Notes: generated by a model from the sequence alone, not told the origin. A stretch of DNA of 64,000 nt from Nonomuraea glycinis (GCF_014646515.1 NZ_BMNK01000003.1:62001-126000), one strand, 5' to 3'. Counted from the stretch's first letter, positions 54,185-63,394 are shown. Program-made: numbers and translations.

Positions 54185-55140
54185 ACCCCGAGCTGTATCT
54201 GTCCGACCTGGAGGCCAAGCCCGCCGCCCTGGCCACCCTGGCCGGGACGCTGGAGGCCGCCGACCCCTTCGCGGCGCTGCCCGCCGGGGTCGAGCGCGTG
54301 CTGTTCCTGGGGATGGGCAGCTCCCGCTACGCCGCCGGCGTCGCCGCCCTGCGCCTGCGGGCGGCGGGAGTGGACGCCTACGCCGAGTACGCCTCCGCCG
54401 CCGCGTCCTTCCCGCGCGATGCCCGTACGCTGGTCGTACCGATCTCCGCGACCGGGAGCAGCCGCGAGACGCTGGACGCGGTGGCCCGCCACGGCGGTGG
54501 CGCCTCCCCCGTGGCGGCGCTCACCAACACCGCGGACTCCGCGCTCGCGCGGGCGGCGGACCTGGTGATCCCCATGCACGCGGGCGTGGAGCGGGGCGGC
54601 GTGTCGTGCCGCACCTTCCAGCACACCCTGGCCCTGCTGCTCGCCCTGGAGTCCCGTCTCACCGGGTCGGGCCGGGACGTGGCGGCTCTGGTGCGGCGCG
54701 CCGCCGAGGCCACGGCCGACCTGCTGGAGCGCAGGGACGAGTGGCTGCCGCTGGTGCTGGAGCTGCTCGACGGCCCGCACGGGGTCTACACGATCGGCCC
54801 GGTGGAGCGCCTGTCGTCGGCCGAGCAGTCGGCGCTGATGCTCAGGGAGGGCCCGCGCCGCCCGGCGGACGCCTGCGAGACGGGCGACTGGGCGCACGTG
54901 GACGTCTACCTGACCAAGACCCTCGACTACCGCGCGCTGCTGTTCCCGGGCTCGCGCTACGACGAGCAGGCCATGGACTGGGTACGGCAGCGCGGCTCCA
55001 CGGTCGTCACCGTCGGCGGTGAGGTCAAGGACGCCACCGCGGCCGTCCGGTACGTCCACGACGACGACGCGGACGTGGCGCTGCTGACCGAGACGCTGGT
55101 CGCCGAGCTGGTGGCCGCCTACTGGTGGGCGGCCCAGTGA
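54181..55140 (+). CDS. SIS-domain aminosugar isomerase/deaminase (GlmS C-domain-like)
   Basis: This 319-residue protein has two SIS domains like the isomerase half of GlmS. The first has VLFLGMGSSRYAAGVAALRLR, VVPISATGSSRETLDAV and AALTNTADSALARAADLVIPM. The second has GVYTIGPVERLSSAEQSALMLREGPRRPADACETGDWAHVDV. There is no glutaminase domain, so it probably acts on an amino-sugar phosphate, for example a deaminase for the product of the upstream kinase. The ATG overlaps the kinase stop (ATGA). Its own stop directly abuts the stop of convergent cvnD4. Confidence 0.85.
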   Translation: MNPELYLSDLEAKPAALATLAGTLEAADPFAALPAGVERVLFLGMGSSRYAAGVAALRLRAAGVDAYAEYASAAASFPRDARTLVVPISATGSSRETLDAVARHGGGASPVAALTNTADSALARAADLVIPMHAGVERGGVSCRTFQHTLALLLALESRLTGSGRDVAALVRRAAEATADLLERRDEWLPLVLELLDGPHGVYTIGPVERLSSAEQSALMLREGPRRPADACETGDWAHVDVYLTKTLDYRALLFPGSRYDEQAMDWVRQRGSTVVTVGGEVKDATAAVRYVHDDDADVALLTETLVAELVAAYWWAAQ

Positions 55141-55713
55141 TCAGCGGAGCGAGCGCGCGGTCAGCGCGTGCTCCACGAGGGTGATCAGCGTGGACTTGAC
55201 CGCCTCCCGGCTGCGGGCGTCGGTGCGCACGAGGGGGATGTGCGGGGAGAGCGTGAGCGCCTCGCGGACCTCGTTCTCCACGTGCGGGAAAGCCCCGTTC
55301 CAGCCGTTGACGCCCACCACGAAGGGCAGCTTGGCCTCTTCGAAGTAGTCGATGGCGGGGAAGCTGTCGGCCAGCCGGCGGGTGTCGACCAGCACCACGG
55401 CACCGATGGCGCCCCGTACGAGGTCGTCCCACATGAACCAGAACCGGTGCTGACCCGGCGTCCCGAACAGATACAGGATCAGGTCATGGTCCAGCGACAC
55501 CCGGCCGAAGTCCATCGCCACCGTGGTCGTCGACTTGTTCGGGGTGAGCGAGACGTCGTCGACCCCGGCCGAGGCGTCGGTCATCACCGCTTCCGTGGTC
55601 AGCGGCGTGATCTCCGACACCGCCTTCACGAACGTCGTCTTGCCCACGCCGAAGCCCCCGGCCACCACGATCTTCGTCGAGGTGAGCCCGGGACTAGAGC
55701 CTGCGTAGTCCAC
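55141..55713 (-). CDS. cvnD: Conservon 4 small GTPase-like protein (CvnD)
   Basis: This 190-residue GTPase starts at GTG (VDYAGSSPGLTSTKIVVAGG). It has GGFGVGKTTF followed by VKAVSEITPLTTEA, LFGTPGQHRFWFMWDD and VNGWNG, where the fourth residue of the NKxD-like motif is Asn instead of the Asp seen in the other three copies. Switch I reads ASAGVDDVSLTPNKSTTT. Stretches of DNA (for example around 55428-55535) match conservons 1 and 2 almost exactly while the flanks resemble conservon 3. Confidence 0.92.
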   Translation of the reverse strand: MDYAGSSPGLTSTKIVVAGGFGVGKTTFVKAVSEITPLTTEAVMTDASAGVDDVSLTPNKSTTTVAMDFGRVSLDHDLILYLFGTPGQHRFWFMWDDLVRGAIGAVVLVDTRRLADSFPAIDYFEEAKLPFVVGVNGWNGAFPHVENEVREALTLSPHIPLVRTDARSREAVKSTLITLVEHALTARSLR

Positions 55714-56062
55714 TGAGCACCCTTTCGAGCAGGCTCGCGTCAGGCTTGCCCGCGTCCAGCTGCGGCTGATACACCCTGACCAGGCCTTCCGCCTCCATGT
55801 CAGCGACCAGCACTCTGGCCACGCCGAGCGGGATGGCCAGCAGCGCGGAGATCTCCGCCACGGACCTGATCTGCCGGCACAGCTCGCTGATCTGCCGGAA
55901 CTCCCGGGCGTACACCGGTCCCAGCTGCATCGACGTCGCCGAGGAGACGAGCGCCTCCATGGCGAGCGCCGTGCGCGGCGCGGTCCGTCCGCCGGTTACG
56001 GCGTACATCCTCACCAGCGAGCTGCGCTCGGGCTCCGGCTCCCCGCCATGCCACGATGCCAC
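55694..56062 (-). CDS. cvnC: Conservon 4 DUF742 protein (CvnC)
   Basis: At 122 residues this is the shortest of the four. The N-terminal region is only about 15 residues before SSLVRMYAVTGGRTAPRTALAMEAL. The middle (SMQLGPVYAREFRQISELCRQIRSVAEISALLAIPLGVARVLVADMEAEGLV) is diverged but ends with VLSGLRRL. The start is GTG. It overlaps cvnD by 20 bases. Confidence 0.92.
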   Translation of the reverse strand: MASWHGGEPEPERSSLVRMYAVTGGRTAPRTALAMEALVSSATSMQLGPVYAREFRQISELCRQIRSVAEISALLAIPLGVARVLVADMEAEGLVRVYQPQLDAGKPDASLLERVLSGLRRL

Positions 56063-56074
56063 CGTCTACTCCCA

Positions 56075-56497
56075 TCACCAGGGGCGTGCGCTTGAGAGTT
56101 CCGCGCGCACGTCAGGCGTGAGCACCTGCCCCGCACGTTCGACCAGGATCGTCATTTGGTAGGCCACCAGGCCCATGTCACAGTCCGGTGCCGCCAGCAC
56201 CGCCAGGCACGACCCGTCGCTGATCGACATCACCAGCATCAGGCCGAGCTCCATCTCGACGAGGGTCTGCACGACCTCGCCGCCCTCGAACACCCGCGCC
56301 GATCCCGCGGTGAGGCTGACCAGCCCGGCCGCGATGGCGGCGAGCTGGTCGGCGCGGTCCTTGGGGAACCCGCGGGAGAAGGCCATCGGCAGCCCGTCAG
56401 CGGAGACCACCACCGCGTGCGCCACGCCGGGCACCTCTTCGACGAAGCCGCTGACGAGCCAGTTCACATCCTTGGCCGCCTGGCTCAAATTACTCAT
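56075..56497 (-). CDS. cvnB: Conservon 4 roadblock/LC7 protein (CvnB)
   Basis: This 140-residue roadblock protein has DVNWLVSGFVEEVPGVAHAVVVSADGLPMAFSRGFPKDRADQLAAIAAGLVSLTAGSARVFEGGEVVQTLVEMELGLMLVMSISDGSCLAVLAAPDCDMGL as one continuous domain. Its start overlaps the kinase stop by one base (TGATG) rather than the four-base overlap of the other copies. Confidence 0.94.
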   Translation of the reverse strand: MSNLSQAAKDVNWLVSGFVEEVPGVAHAVVVSADGLPMAFSRGFPKDRADQLAAIAAGLVSLTAGSARVFEGGEVVQTLVEMELGLMLVMSISDGSCLAVLAAPDCDMGLVAYQMTILVERAGQVLTPDVRAELSSARPW

Positions 56498-59055
56498 CAG
56501 TCCTCCTCAAGCTCGGTACGACCCTTGCGGACGCCCTGCTGATAACTGGAGAGCCTGCTGCGGAGCCGATCGGGGGACACCGGGGGCGCGGGCATGGGCG
56601 ACGGCGCGGGCGCCGCGGACCCGGGCACCAGATTCGCCTTCGGCGTCCGCTTCGGCAGTCCGGCGCTCGTCGTGCCGCCGCGCGCCGGCTCGCGTACCGC
56701 CCCGGCCGCCTGCCAGCCGCTGTCGCCCGACGACGACCAGGCGGGGTCGGGCTCGGACTCCCGCCGGTCCGGCGTGAACGACGGCTTGGTGAACCAGCTC
56801 GACTCGACGGAGGCGAAGATCGGCAGGAAGTCGCCCTGCGTGGACTCCCGTACGGGTTCCTGCGCGGGGAACGGCGCCGGCGGCAGCTCCACGGAGTTCG
56901 TGAACTGCGAGCTGAACCACGAGGAAGGCTCCGGCGTGGGGGTCATGTCCAGAGACGGATGACCGGGGCCGGGCATGGAGGGCGTCGGCGGCAGCGGCGG
57001 CATGGAGGGCATGCTCGGCATCGGGCCCTGCTGGTACGGCATCATCTCCGGCGCGGACACCGCCGTGCGGGAGAACGACGCGTCGGGCACCGCGCCGGGC
57101 ACCACGGTGAGCAGCGTCTCCGGCAGCAGGACCATGGCGGTCAGCCCGCCGACGTCCTGACGCCGGAGCTGCACCCTGATGTTGTGCCGCAGGGCCAGCC
57201 GGCCGACCACGAACAGGCCCATCCGGCGCGACACCGACACGTCCACCACCGGCGGGTTCGCCAGCCGCCAGTTGGCCTCGGCCAGCTCTTCCGCGGTCAT
57301 CGAGATGCCGTTGTCGGTGACCGAGAGCATCAGCCCGCCGCCGTCGATGCGGCTGCTGGAGATGATCACCTTGGTGTCGCGGGCGGAGAACGAGACGGCG
57401 TTCTCGATCAGCTCGGCCAGCAGGTGGACCACGTCGTTGACGGCCTGACCCGCGATGGCCGACTCCGACTGGACCTGGATGCTGACCCGGTCGTAGCTCT
57501 CCACCTCGCCGAGCGCGGCCCGTACCACGTCCATGAGCTCGACCGGCTGGCTCCACTTGCGCACGGCCTCCTGACCCGCCAGGACCAGCAGGTTCTCGCT
57601 GTTGCGGCGCATGCGGGTGGCCAGGTGGTCCAGCTTGAACAGGTCGCCGAGCCTGGCGTCGTCGCGTTCGCCGCGCTCCAGCCGCTCGATCAGGGAGAGC
57701 TGCCGCTCCACCAGCGTCTGGCTGCGCCGCGACAGGTTGACGAACATCGCGTTGACGTTGGCGCGCAGCCTGGCCTCGTCACCGGCCAGGCGCACGGCCT
57801 CGCGGTGCACCTCGTCGAAGGCCCGCGCGACCTCACCGACCTCGTCCCTGGAGAAGACGTTGATGGGCGGCACCTCGGCGTCGACCACGCCGTCGCGGGA
57901 CTCGCGCAGGTGCTGCACGAAGTCGGGCAGCCGCTTGCCGGCGATCTCCAGGGCCTCGGCGCGCAGCCGGCGCAGCGGGCGTACCAGGGACCTGGCGACG
58001 CCGGTCGTGATCAGCAGGATGGCCACGAGCAGCGCGATCACCGCGCCCGCGATCACGTACGCGCGCTGCCGCTCGTCGGCGCTGAGCGCCTCGCTCCGGG
58101 CCACGATGCCCGCGGCCTGGCGCTGCTCGACCATGCGCATGGAGTCGACGACCACGTTGGACGCCGCGAACCACTGCCCGGCGTCGTCGCGGTTGCCCTG
58201 GTCGAGGCCGCGTACGGTCTGCCCGGCGGTCGCCCTGATGAGCACCAGCTCGCGCAGGAACAGCATGGTGTCGGCGGAGCGGCCGTTGACGTTCTCGTCG
58301 AAGATCCGGCGTTCCGCGGCCGTGGCCTCGTCGGCGAAGGCCTTGCGCTCGTTCTCCTCGCGCGACAGCTCGCCGAGGAAGCGCTTGAGCTGGTCCTGGC
58401 TGAACGCGCCCTCGCTCAGGACGGTGGTCAGCAGGGCCTGCTGGTGCGAGACGCTCTCCTTGGCGCGGGCGAGTGAGTCGAGCATGCGGGACTGGCGGAA
58501 CAGCTCGTCGTCCTGGCTGCCCTTGATGAGCTCGTTGTGGACCGAGAGCAGGTCGTTGATCACGGTGGAGTACAGCTCGACGGAGGCGGCGGGCAGCAGG
58601 TCGGCGTCGAGCGCCTGCTCACGCAGTCCGACGAGGTCGTCCAGGCGGTTGAGCATGTTCTGGATCTGGTCGGCCGTCCGGCCGGTGACGCTGAGCAGGA
58701 GATCGTCGGCGCTGATCCGGACCTGGCCGATGACGCCGTCCACCTGGTCCATCTGCTCGCGCACCGACGGCAGGCCGCTGGCCGGGCGGTTCCTGGCGAT
58801 GAACCAGGACATCCTCGCGCGCTCTCCGGAGACCACATGGGTGAGCTCGCCGATCTGCGCGGAGAGCTGGGCGAGCTGATTCGTGCGCGCGAAGTCGGCC
58901 GCCGCGCCTGTCGAGGCGAACACCTGAAAGCCACCGAGCAGCACGGCCGCGGCCGTCGGAACGAGAATGAGCGCGACAAGTCGCGCCCGCACACGCCAGT
59001 TACGCAACCGCCAGTTGCCTTCCTCTGGCGGCCGCTGTCCTAACTCAGTACTCAC
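56497..59055 (-). CDS. cvnA: Conservon 4 nitrate/sulfonate-sensing-type histidine kinase (CvnA)
   Basis: The GTG at 59055 gives 852 residues, the shortest kinase, with only 13 residues before RLRNWRVRARLVALILVPTAAAVLLGG (membrane segment 1). A NIT-type sensor, a second segment (RAYVIAGAVIALLVAILLITTGVA), HAMP, LDHLATRMRRNSENLLVLAG and an ATPase domain with ELIENAVSFSARD and DNGISMTAEELAEAN follow. The G1 box has Ser in place of the second Gly (GIS for GIG), which could weaken ATP binding. The tail is about 200 residues, rich in Met/Pro (MPSMPSMPPLPP), and keeps FLPIFASVESSWF and the shared end motifs. It is divergent from a glycine-betaine-type ABC operon. Confidence 0.93.
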   Translation of the reverse strand: MSTELGQRPPEEGNWRLRNWRVRARLVALILVPTAAAVLLGGFQVFASTGAAADFARTNQLAQLSAQIGELTHVVSGERARMSWFIARNRPASGLPSVREQMDQVDGVIGQVRISADDLLLSVTGRTADQIQNMLNRLDDLVGLREQALDADLLPAASVELYSTVINDLLSVHNELIKGSQDDELFRQSRMLDSLARAKESVSHQQALLTTVLSEGAFSQDQLKRFLGELSREENERKAFADEATAAERRIFDENVNGRSADTMLFLRELVLIRATAGQTVRGLDQGNRDDAGQWFAASNVVVDSMRMVEQRQAAGIVARSEALSADERQRAYVIAGAVIALLVAILLITTGVARSLVRPLRRLRAEALEIAGKRLPDFVQHLRESRDGVVDAEVPPINVFSRDEVGEVARAFDEVHREAVRLAGDEARLRANVNAMFVNLSRRSQTLVERQLSLIERLERGERDDARLGDLFKLDHLATRMRRNSENLLVLAGQEAVRKWSQPVELMDVVRAALGEVESYDRVSIQVQSESAIAGQAVNDVVHLLAELIENAVSFSARDTKVIISSSRIDGGGLMLSVTDNGISMTAEELAEANWRLANPPVVDVSVSRRMGLFVVGRLALRHNIRVQLRRQDVGGLTAMVLLPETLLTVVPGAVPDASFSRTAVSAPEMMPYQQGPMPSMPSMPPLPPTPSMPGPGHPSLDMTPTPEPSSWFSSQFTNSVELPPAPFPAQEPVRESTQGDFLPIFASVESSWFTKPSFTPDRRESEPDPAWSSSGDSGWQAAGAVREPARGGTTSAGLPKRTPKANLVPGSAAPAPSPMPAPPVSPDRLRSRLSSYQQGVRKGRTELEED

Positions 59056-59131
59056 CGAACGCAACCTCTCGCCCGAATCGGCGCAATATGAAGATCCCCG
59101 TGACGGATGTGAAAATCCAGCAAGCCTGGGC

Positions 59132-59162
59132 AATTGGAACACATATCTACCAGCTCGGCCAA
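59132..59162 (-). promoter_or_regulatory. Conserved conservon upstream element, copy 4
   Basis: This 31 bp element lies 77-107 bp before the cvnA start. On the minus strand it begins TTGGCCGAGCTGGTA and ends ATGTGTTCCAATT. The rest of the 346 bp divergent region 59056-59401 has no gene. It contains an imperfect dyad around CCCTATATGGG (59272-59282) that could serve the ABC operon. Confidence 0.65.
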
Positions 59163-59401
59163 GCGCAACATAACGCTACATAAGTTGAGTAGTGTGACGC
59201 ACGAGCAAGAACCTGGAGCTCCATCTACCCACCTTCCGGGATGTGGAATGCTCCCTTAAATAGGTAAATGTCCCTATATGGGGTATTTGTGGGGTCCCTG
59301 ACCGTAACACCCCAGGACCTTCGAGGTCTCCAGAAGGTCACAGCGTTGAGATTCCCGTTATTCACCACATATGTTTGCTCCCTCAACTGAGGAGGCGAGT
59401 G

Positions 59402-60496
59402 GTGCGGGAATCTCCCGACAGTGGGGCCATCGGTGTTGAAGGGCTGTGGAAGATCTTCGGTCCCCGGGCCGAAAGGGTGCTGGACAGCGACGACAGGTTT
59501 CTGGAACCTGGGGCGCTAAGAGAGAAGACCGGCTGCACCCCCGCTGTGAGGGACGTGAGTTTCGAAGTAAGCCCCGGCGAAGTCTTCGTGGTGATGGGTC
59601 TGTCGGGCAGCGGCAAATCCACTCTCGTCCGTTGTTTGACCCGGCTCATCGAGCCGACCGCCGGCCGGATCACGATCGGCGGCGAGGACGTCCGGGCCGC
59701 TTCTCCCGCCCGCCTGCGCGAACTGCGCCGCCATCACGTCAGCATGGTCTTCCAGCACTTCGGCCTGCTGCCGCACCGCCGGGTGATCGACAACGTCGCC
59801 TACGGGCTGGAGATCCAGGGCACCGGCAAGGCCGCCAGGCACGCGCGGGCGGCGGACATCCTGTCGCTGGTCGGCCTCGACGGCCACGCCGACTCCTATC
59901 CCGACCAGCTCTCCGGCGGCATGCAGCAGCGCGTCGGGCTGGCCCGCGCGCTCGCGGTCGAGCCCCAGGTGATGCTGTTCGACGAGCCGTTCAGCGCGCT
60001 CGACCCGCTGATCCGCCGGGACATGCAGGCCGAGGTGGTCCGCCTGCACCGGGAAGTCGGCAAGACCATGGTGTTCATCACGCACGACCTGTCGGAGGCG
60101 CTCAAGCTGGGCGAGCGCATCGCGATCATGCGAGCCGGCGCGATCGTGCAGATCGGCACGCCGGAGGAGCTCGTGGGCGCGCCCGCCGACGACTACGTGG
60201 CGGACTTCGTCCGCGACGTCCCCAGGAGCCACGTCCTCACCCTGCGCTGGATCGCCCGGCCGCCCGAGGAGGGCGAGCCGCTGGACGGCCCCGCGCTCCC
60301 GGCCGTCACGCTGATCAAGGACGCCATCGGCGCCGCCTCGTCCTCCTCCCGCCCGATCAGGGTGGTCGACGGTGACGAGCTGGTCGGTGTGGTGGACCGG
60401 GTCGATCTGCTGAGCTTCCTCGCGGGCCAGGACGTCTCGGGATTGGACGTCTCAGGATCGGATGCCTCAGGATCGGATGCGGTGGCGACCGCATGA
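59402..60496 (+). CDS. proV: Glycine betaine/proline-type ABC transporter ATPase
   Basis: The GTG at 59402 has GGAGG 6 bases upstream. The 364-residue ATPase has the ProV/OpuAA lead [18 protein letters not shown], Walker [25 protein letters not shown]-loop [26 protein letters not shown], signature [15 protein letters not shown], Walker [21 protein letters not shown] and H-loop [20 protein letters not shown] single CBS-like region follows. The last 20 residues are [17 protein letters not shown] repeats. The transporter imports compatible solutes under osmotic stress. It is divergent from conservon 4. Confidence 0.92.
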   Translation: MRESPDSGAIGVEGLWKIFGPRAERVLDSDDRFLEPGALREKTGCTPAVRDVSFEVSPGEVFVVMGLSGSGKSTLVRCLTRLIEPTAGRITIGGEDVRAASPARLRELRRHHVSMVFQHFGLLPHRRVIDNVAYGLEIQGTGKAARHARAADILSLVGLDGHADSYPDQLSGGMQQRVGLARALAVEPQVMLFDEPFSALDPLIRRDMQAEVVRLHREVGKTMVFITHDLSEALKLGERIAIMRAGAIVQIGTPEELVGAPADDYVADFVRDVPRSHVLTLRWIARPPEEGEPLDGPALPAVTLIKDAIGAASSSSRPIRVVDGDELVGVVDRVDLLSFLAGQDVSGLDVSGSDASGSDAVATA

Positions 60497-62400
60497 GCAG
60501 TACGGCCGTCAGCACACCCTCCAGGTTCCGGGTGCCCGGCTGGGTCGCGCCCACGGGGATCGCGCTGCTGTTCGTGGTGGCGTACCTGATCTTCCAGGGC
60601 ACCGGCACGCTGCCGCACAACAGCGAGGCGCCGCAGTTCGCGGCGGTCACCGAGCTGCGCGAGTGGATCGATGACCACCGCAACGACAACCCGGTCTTCC
60701 TCTACTTCCTGAACTACATCCGGATCTTCGTCGAGGCGCTCTTCAGCCTCTTACAGACCACCCTGTACGCGCTGGGCTGGCCCGGCTTGATCGGGGTCAT
60801 GGGCGCGCTGGCCTGGCTGGCGGGCGGCTGGCGGGTCGCGCTGGGCGCCGTCGCCGGGTTCTGCTCCTTCGGCGTCTTCGGGCTCTGGCAGGCCAGCGTC
60901 GACACCCTCGCCCTGGTCGCGTCGGCGGTGCTGCTGTCGCTGGTGATCGGCATCCCGCTGGGCGTCTGGGCGGGGCTGTCCGTACGGGTGCGCAAGCTGT
61001 TCACGCCGGTCCTGGACGTCATGCAGATCATGCCGCACTTCGCCTATCTGGCGCCGCTGGCGCTGTTCTTCCACATCGGCGCGCCGGCGGGCGTCATCGC
61101 GACCATGATCTACTCGATCCCGCCGGCCATCCGGATCACCGCGCTGGCCATCCAGCGGGTCTCCCCCACCGCGGTCGAGGCCTCGGCCTCCCTCGGCGCC
61201 ACCCGGGCGCAGACCCTGCTCAAGGTGCACCTGCCGCTGGCCAGGTCCACGATGGCGCTGGCCATCAACCAGACCATCATGATGGCGCTGTCCATGGTGG
61301 TCATCGCGAACCTGATCTCCGCGCCCGGCCTCGGCTCCGACATCATCCGCGGCCTGTCGCGCGCGCAGGTCGGCATCATGCTCCCGGCCGGCCTCGCGAT
61401 CGTGGTCATGGCGGTGGTGCTGGACCGGATGATGGTCTCGGTGGCCAAGCGCGACCCGCGTAACAAGATCGGCAGGAGCAGCCTGGTCGTCGCGGCGGTC
61501 CTGGCGGGCGCGGGCCTGATCGCGGCCCCGTTGCTGCCGCGCGAGTGGCCCGCGAACCTGACGATCAACCTCGTCTCCGAGATCAACGACGTCGTCCTCT
61601 GGGCGGAGACGAGCTGGTTCGGCGTCACCTCCTTCATCAAGGACACGTTCTCGAACCTGGTGCTGAACCCGCTGGAGCACCTGTTCACCTCGGCGCCGTG
61701 GTGGCTGGTCGCCGCCGCGGTGCTGGTCGTGGCGTGGCGGATCAGCGGGGTACGACCGGCGCTCACGGCCCTGGCCTGTCTGCTGGCGATCGCCCTGCTC
61801 GGCACCTGGGAGCACTCGATGCGGACGCTGACCACGGTCGCCGTCGCGGTCGTCGTCACCCTCGTCATCGGCCTGCTGCTGGGCGTGGCCGCCGCCCGGT
61901 GGGACACCTACTCCGCCTTCCAGCGGCCGCTGCTCGACGCGGCGCAGACGATGCCCTCGTTCGTCTACCTGTTGCCGGCGCTCGCCCTGTTCGGCACCAC
62001 CCGGTTCACCGCGATCTTCGCCTCGATCATCTTCGCCGTGCCGCCGGTCGTGCGGCTCGTCGAGGACGGCATCAGGACCGTGCCCGCCACCGTGGTCGAG
62101 GCGGCCACCTCCGCCGGATCGACCTCGGGACAGCTCCTGTGGAAGGTGCAACTCCCGATGGCCAGGCGAGCCATCCTGCTCGCCGCCAACCAGGGCATCG
62201 TCATGACGCTCGCCATGGTGGTCGTCGGCGCGCTGGTCGGAGCCGGAGCCCTCGGCTACGACGTGGTCCTCGGCTTCTCCCAGCGGACGGACTTCGGGAT
62301 GGGATTCGTGGCCGGTGTCGCGATGGTCCTGCTCGGAGTCATGCTCGACCGCATCACGCAAGGTGCCGACAGGCGCCCATCCCCCACAAAAGGAATGTAA
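60493..62400 (+). CDS. proW: Glycine betaine/proline-type permease with two fused transport domains
   Basis: At 635 residues this is about twice the usual ProW length. It contains two complete ProW-type permease domains. The first (about 130-320) has [23 protein letters not shown] and [27 protein letters not shown]. The second (about 430-620) has [23 protein letters not shown] and [27 protein letters not shown]. One polypeptide could therefore supply the whole membrane channel. It overlaps proV by four bases (ATGA). Confidence 0.92.
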   Translation: MSSTAVSTPSRFRVPGWVAPTGIALLFVVAYLIFQGTGTLPHNSEAPQFAAVTELREWIDDHRNDNPVFLYFLNYIRIFVEALFSLLQTTLYALGWPGLIGVMGALAWLAGGWRVALGAVAGFCSFGVFGLWQASVDTLALVASAVLLSLVIGIPLGVWAGLSVRVRKLFTPVLDVMQIMPHFAYLAPLALFFHIGAPAGVIATMIYSIPPAIRITALAIQRVSPTAVEASASLGATRAQTLLKVHLPLARSTMALAINQTIMMALSMVVIANLISAPGLGSDIIRGLSRAQVGIMLPAGLAIVVMAVVLDRMMVSVAKRDPRNKIGRSSLVVAAVLAGAGLIAAPLLPREWPANLTINLVSEINDVVLWAETSWFGVTSFIKDTFSNLVLNPLEHLFTSAPWWLVAAAVLVVAWRISGVRPALTALACLLAIALLGTWEHSMRTLTTVAVAVVVTLVIGLLLGVAAARWDTYSAFQRPLLDAAQTMPSFVYLLPALALFGTTRFTAIFASIIFAVPPVVRLVEDGIRTVPATVVEAATSAGSTSGQLLWKVQLPMARRAILLAANQGIVMTLAMVVVGALVGAGALGYDVVLGFSQRTDFGMGFVAGVAMVLLGVMLDRITQGADRRPSPTKGM

Positions 62401-62405
62401 AGACA

Positions 62406-63374
62406 ATGAAGATTCGCCTGCTCGCAGGCCTACTGGCCCTGGGGCTCGCCGCGGGGTGCGGCGGGGCCACGGTGGATACCGCGCCCAGTTCCACCGCTTC
62501 GGCGGGCACCGCCACCACGTCCGGCGCGGCCGGGACCGTGAAGATCGCGATCAACCCCTGGGTGGGCTACGAGGCCAGCGCCAACGTCGTGGCGTACCTG
62601 CTCAAGAACGAGCTGGGCTACCAGGTGGAGCTGCCCGAGATCAAGGAGCAGCTGGCCTGGGAGGGCTTCGAGACGGGTGACGTCGACGTCATCATCGAGA
62701 ACTGGGGGCACCCGGACCTCAAGAAGCAGTTCATCGAGGAGAAGAAGACGGCCGTCGAGGCGGGCTCGACCGGCAACAAGGGCGTCATCGGCTGGTACAT
62801 CCCCAAGTGGATGGCGGACGAGCACCCCGACATCACCGACTACAAGAACCTGAACAAGTACGCCAAGCTCTTCAAGACCTCCGAGTCGGGCGACAAGGGC
62901 CAGCTGCTGTTCGGTGACCCGTCGTACGTCAGCAACGAGGCCGCGCTGATCAAGAACCTCAAGCTGGACTTCAAGATCGTCACGGGTGGCAGCGAGGCCG
63001 CGCTGATCAAGGGCGCCCAGCAGGCTCAGGCGCAGAAGAAGCCGCTGCTGTTCTACTTCTGGGACCCGCACTGGCTGTTCAGCAAGACCGAGCTCGTCCG
63101 AGTCAACCTGCCCCCGTACGCCGAGGGCTGCGACGCCGACCCGAAGAAGGTCGCCTGCGACTATGCCGAGATGGACCTCGACAAGATCGTGAGCAAGAAG
63201 TTCGCCGACACCGGCGGCAAGGCGTACGACCTGGTCAAGAACTTCAGCTGGACCAACGAGGACCAGAACGCCGTCGCCGACGACATGACCAACAACGGCA
63301 TGTCCGGCGAAGAGGCGGCCAAGAAGTGGGTCGAGGCCAACAAGGCCAAGTGGCAGGCCTGGATCCCCGCGTAA
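62406..63374 (+). CDS. proX: Glycine betaine/proline-type substrate-binding lipoprotein
   Basis: This 322-residue lipoprotein has the signal peptide RLLAGLLALGLAAGC with Cys about residue 18. The OpuAC-type domain has VKIAINPWVGYEASANVVAYLLKNELGYQVEL, VIIENWGHPDLKKQFIEEKK and NKGVIGWYIPKWMADEHPDITDYKNLNKYAKLF. The aromatic residues suit a quaternary amine cage. The start ATG 62406 lies just after proW, with AAAGGA upstream. A hairpin follows, then a paralogue. Confidence 0.91.
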   Translation: MKIRLLAGLLALGLAAGCGGATVDTAPSSTASAGTATTSGAAGTVKIAINPWVGYEASANVVAYLLKNELGYQVELPEIKEQLAWEGFETGDVDVIIENWGHPDLKKQFIEEKKTAVEAGSTGNKGVIGWYIPKWMADEHPDITDYKNLNKYAKLFKTSESGDKGQLLFGDPSYVSNEAALIKNLKLDFKIVTGGSEAALIKGAQQAQAQKKPLLFYFWDPHWLFSKTELVRVNLPPYAEGCDADPKKVACDYAEMDLDKIVSKKFADTGGKAYDLVKNFSWTNEDQNAVADDMTNNGMSGEEAAKKWVEANKAKWQAWIPA

Positions 63375-63394
63375 CACCCCCTGATCCCCTTCAC

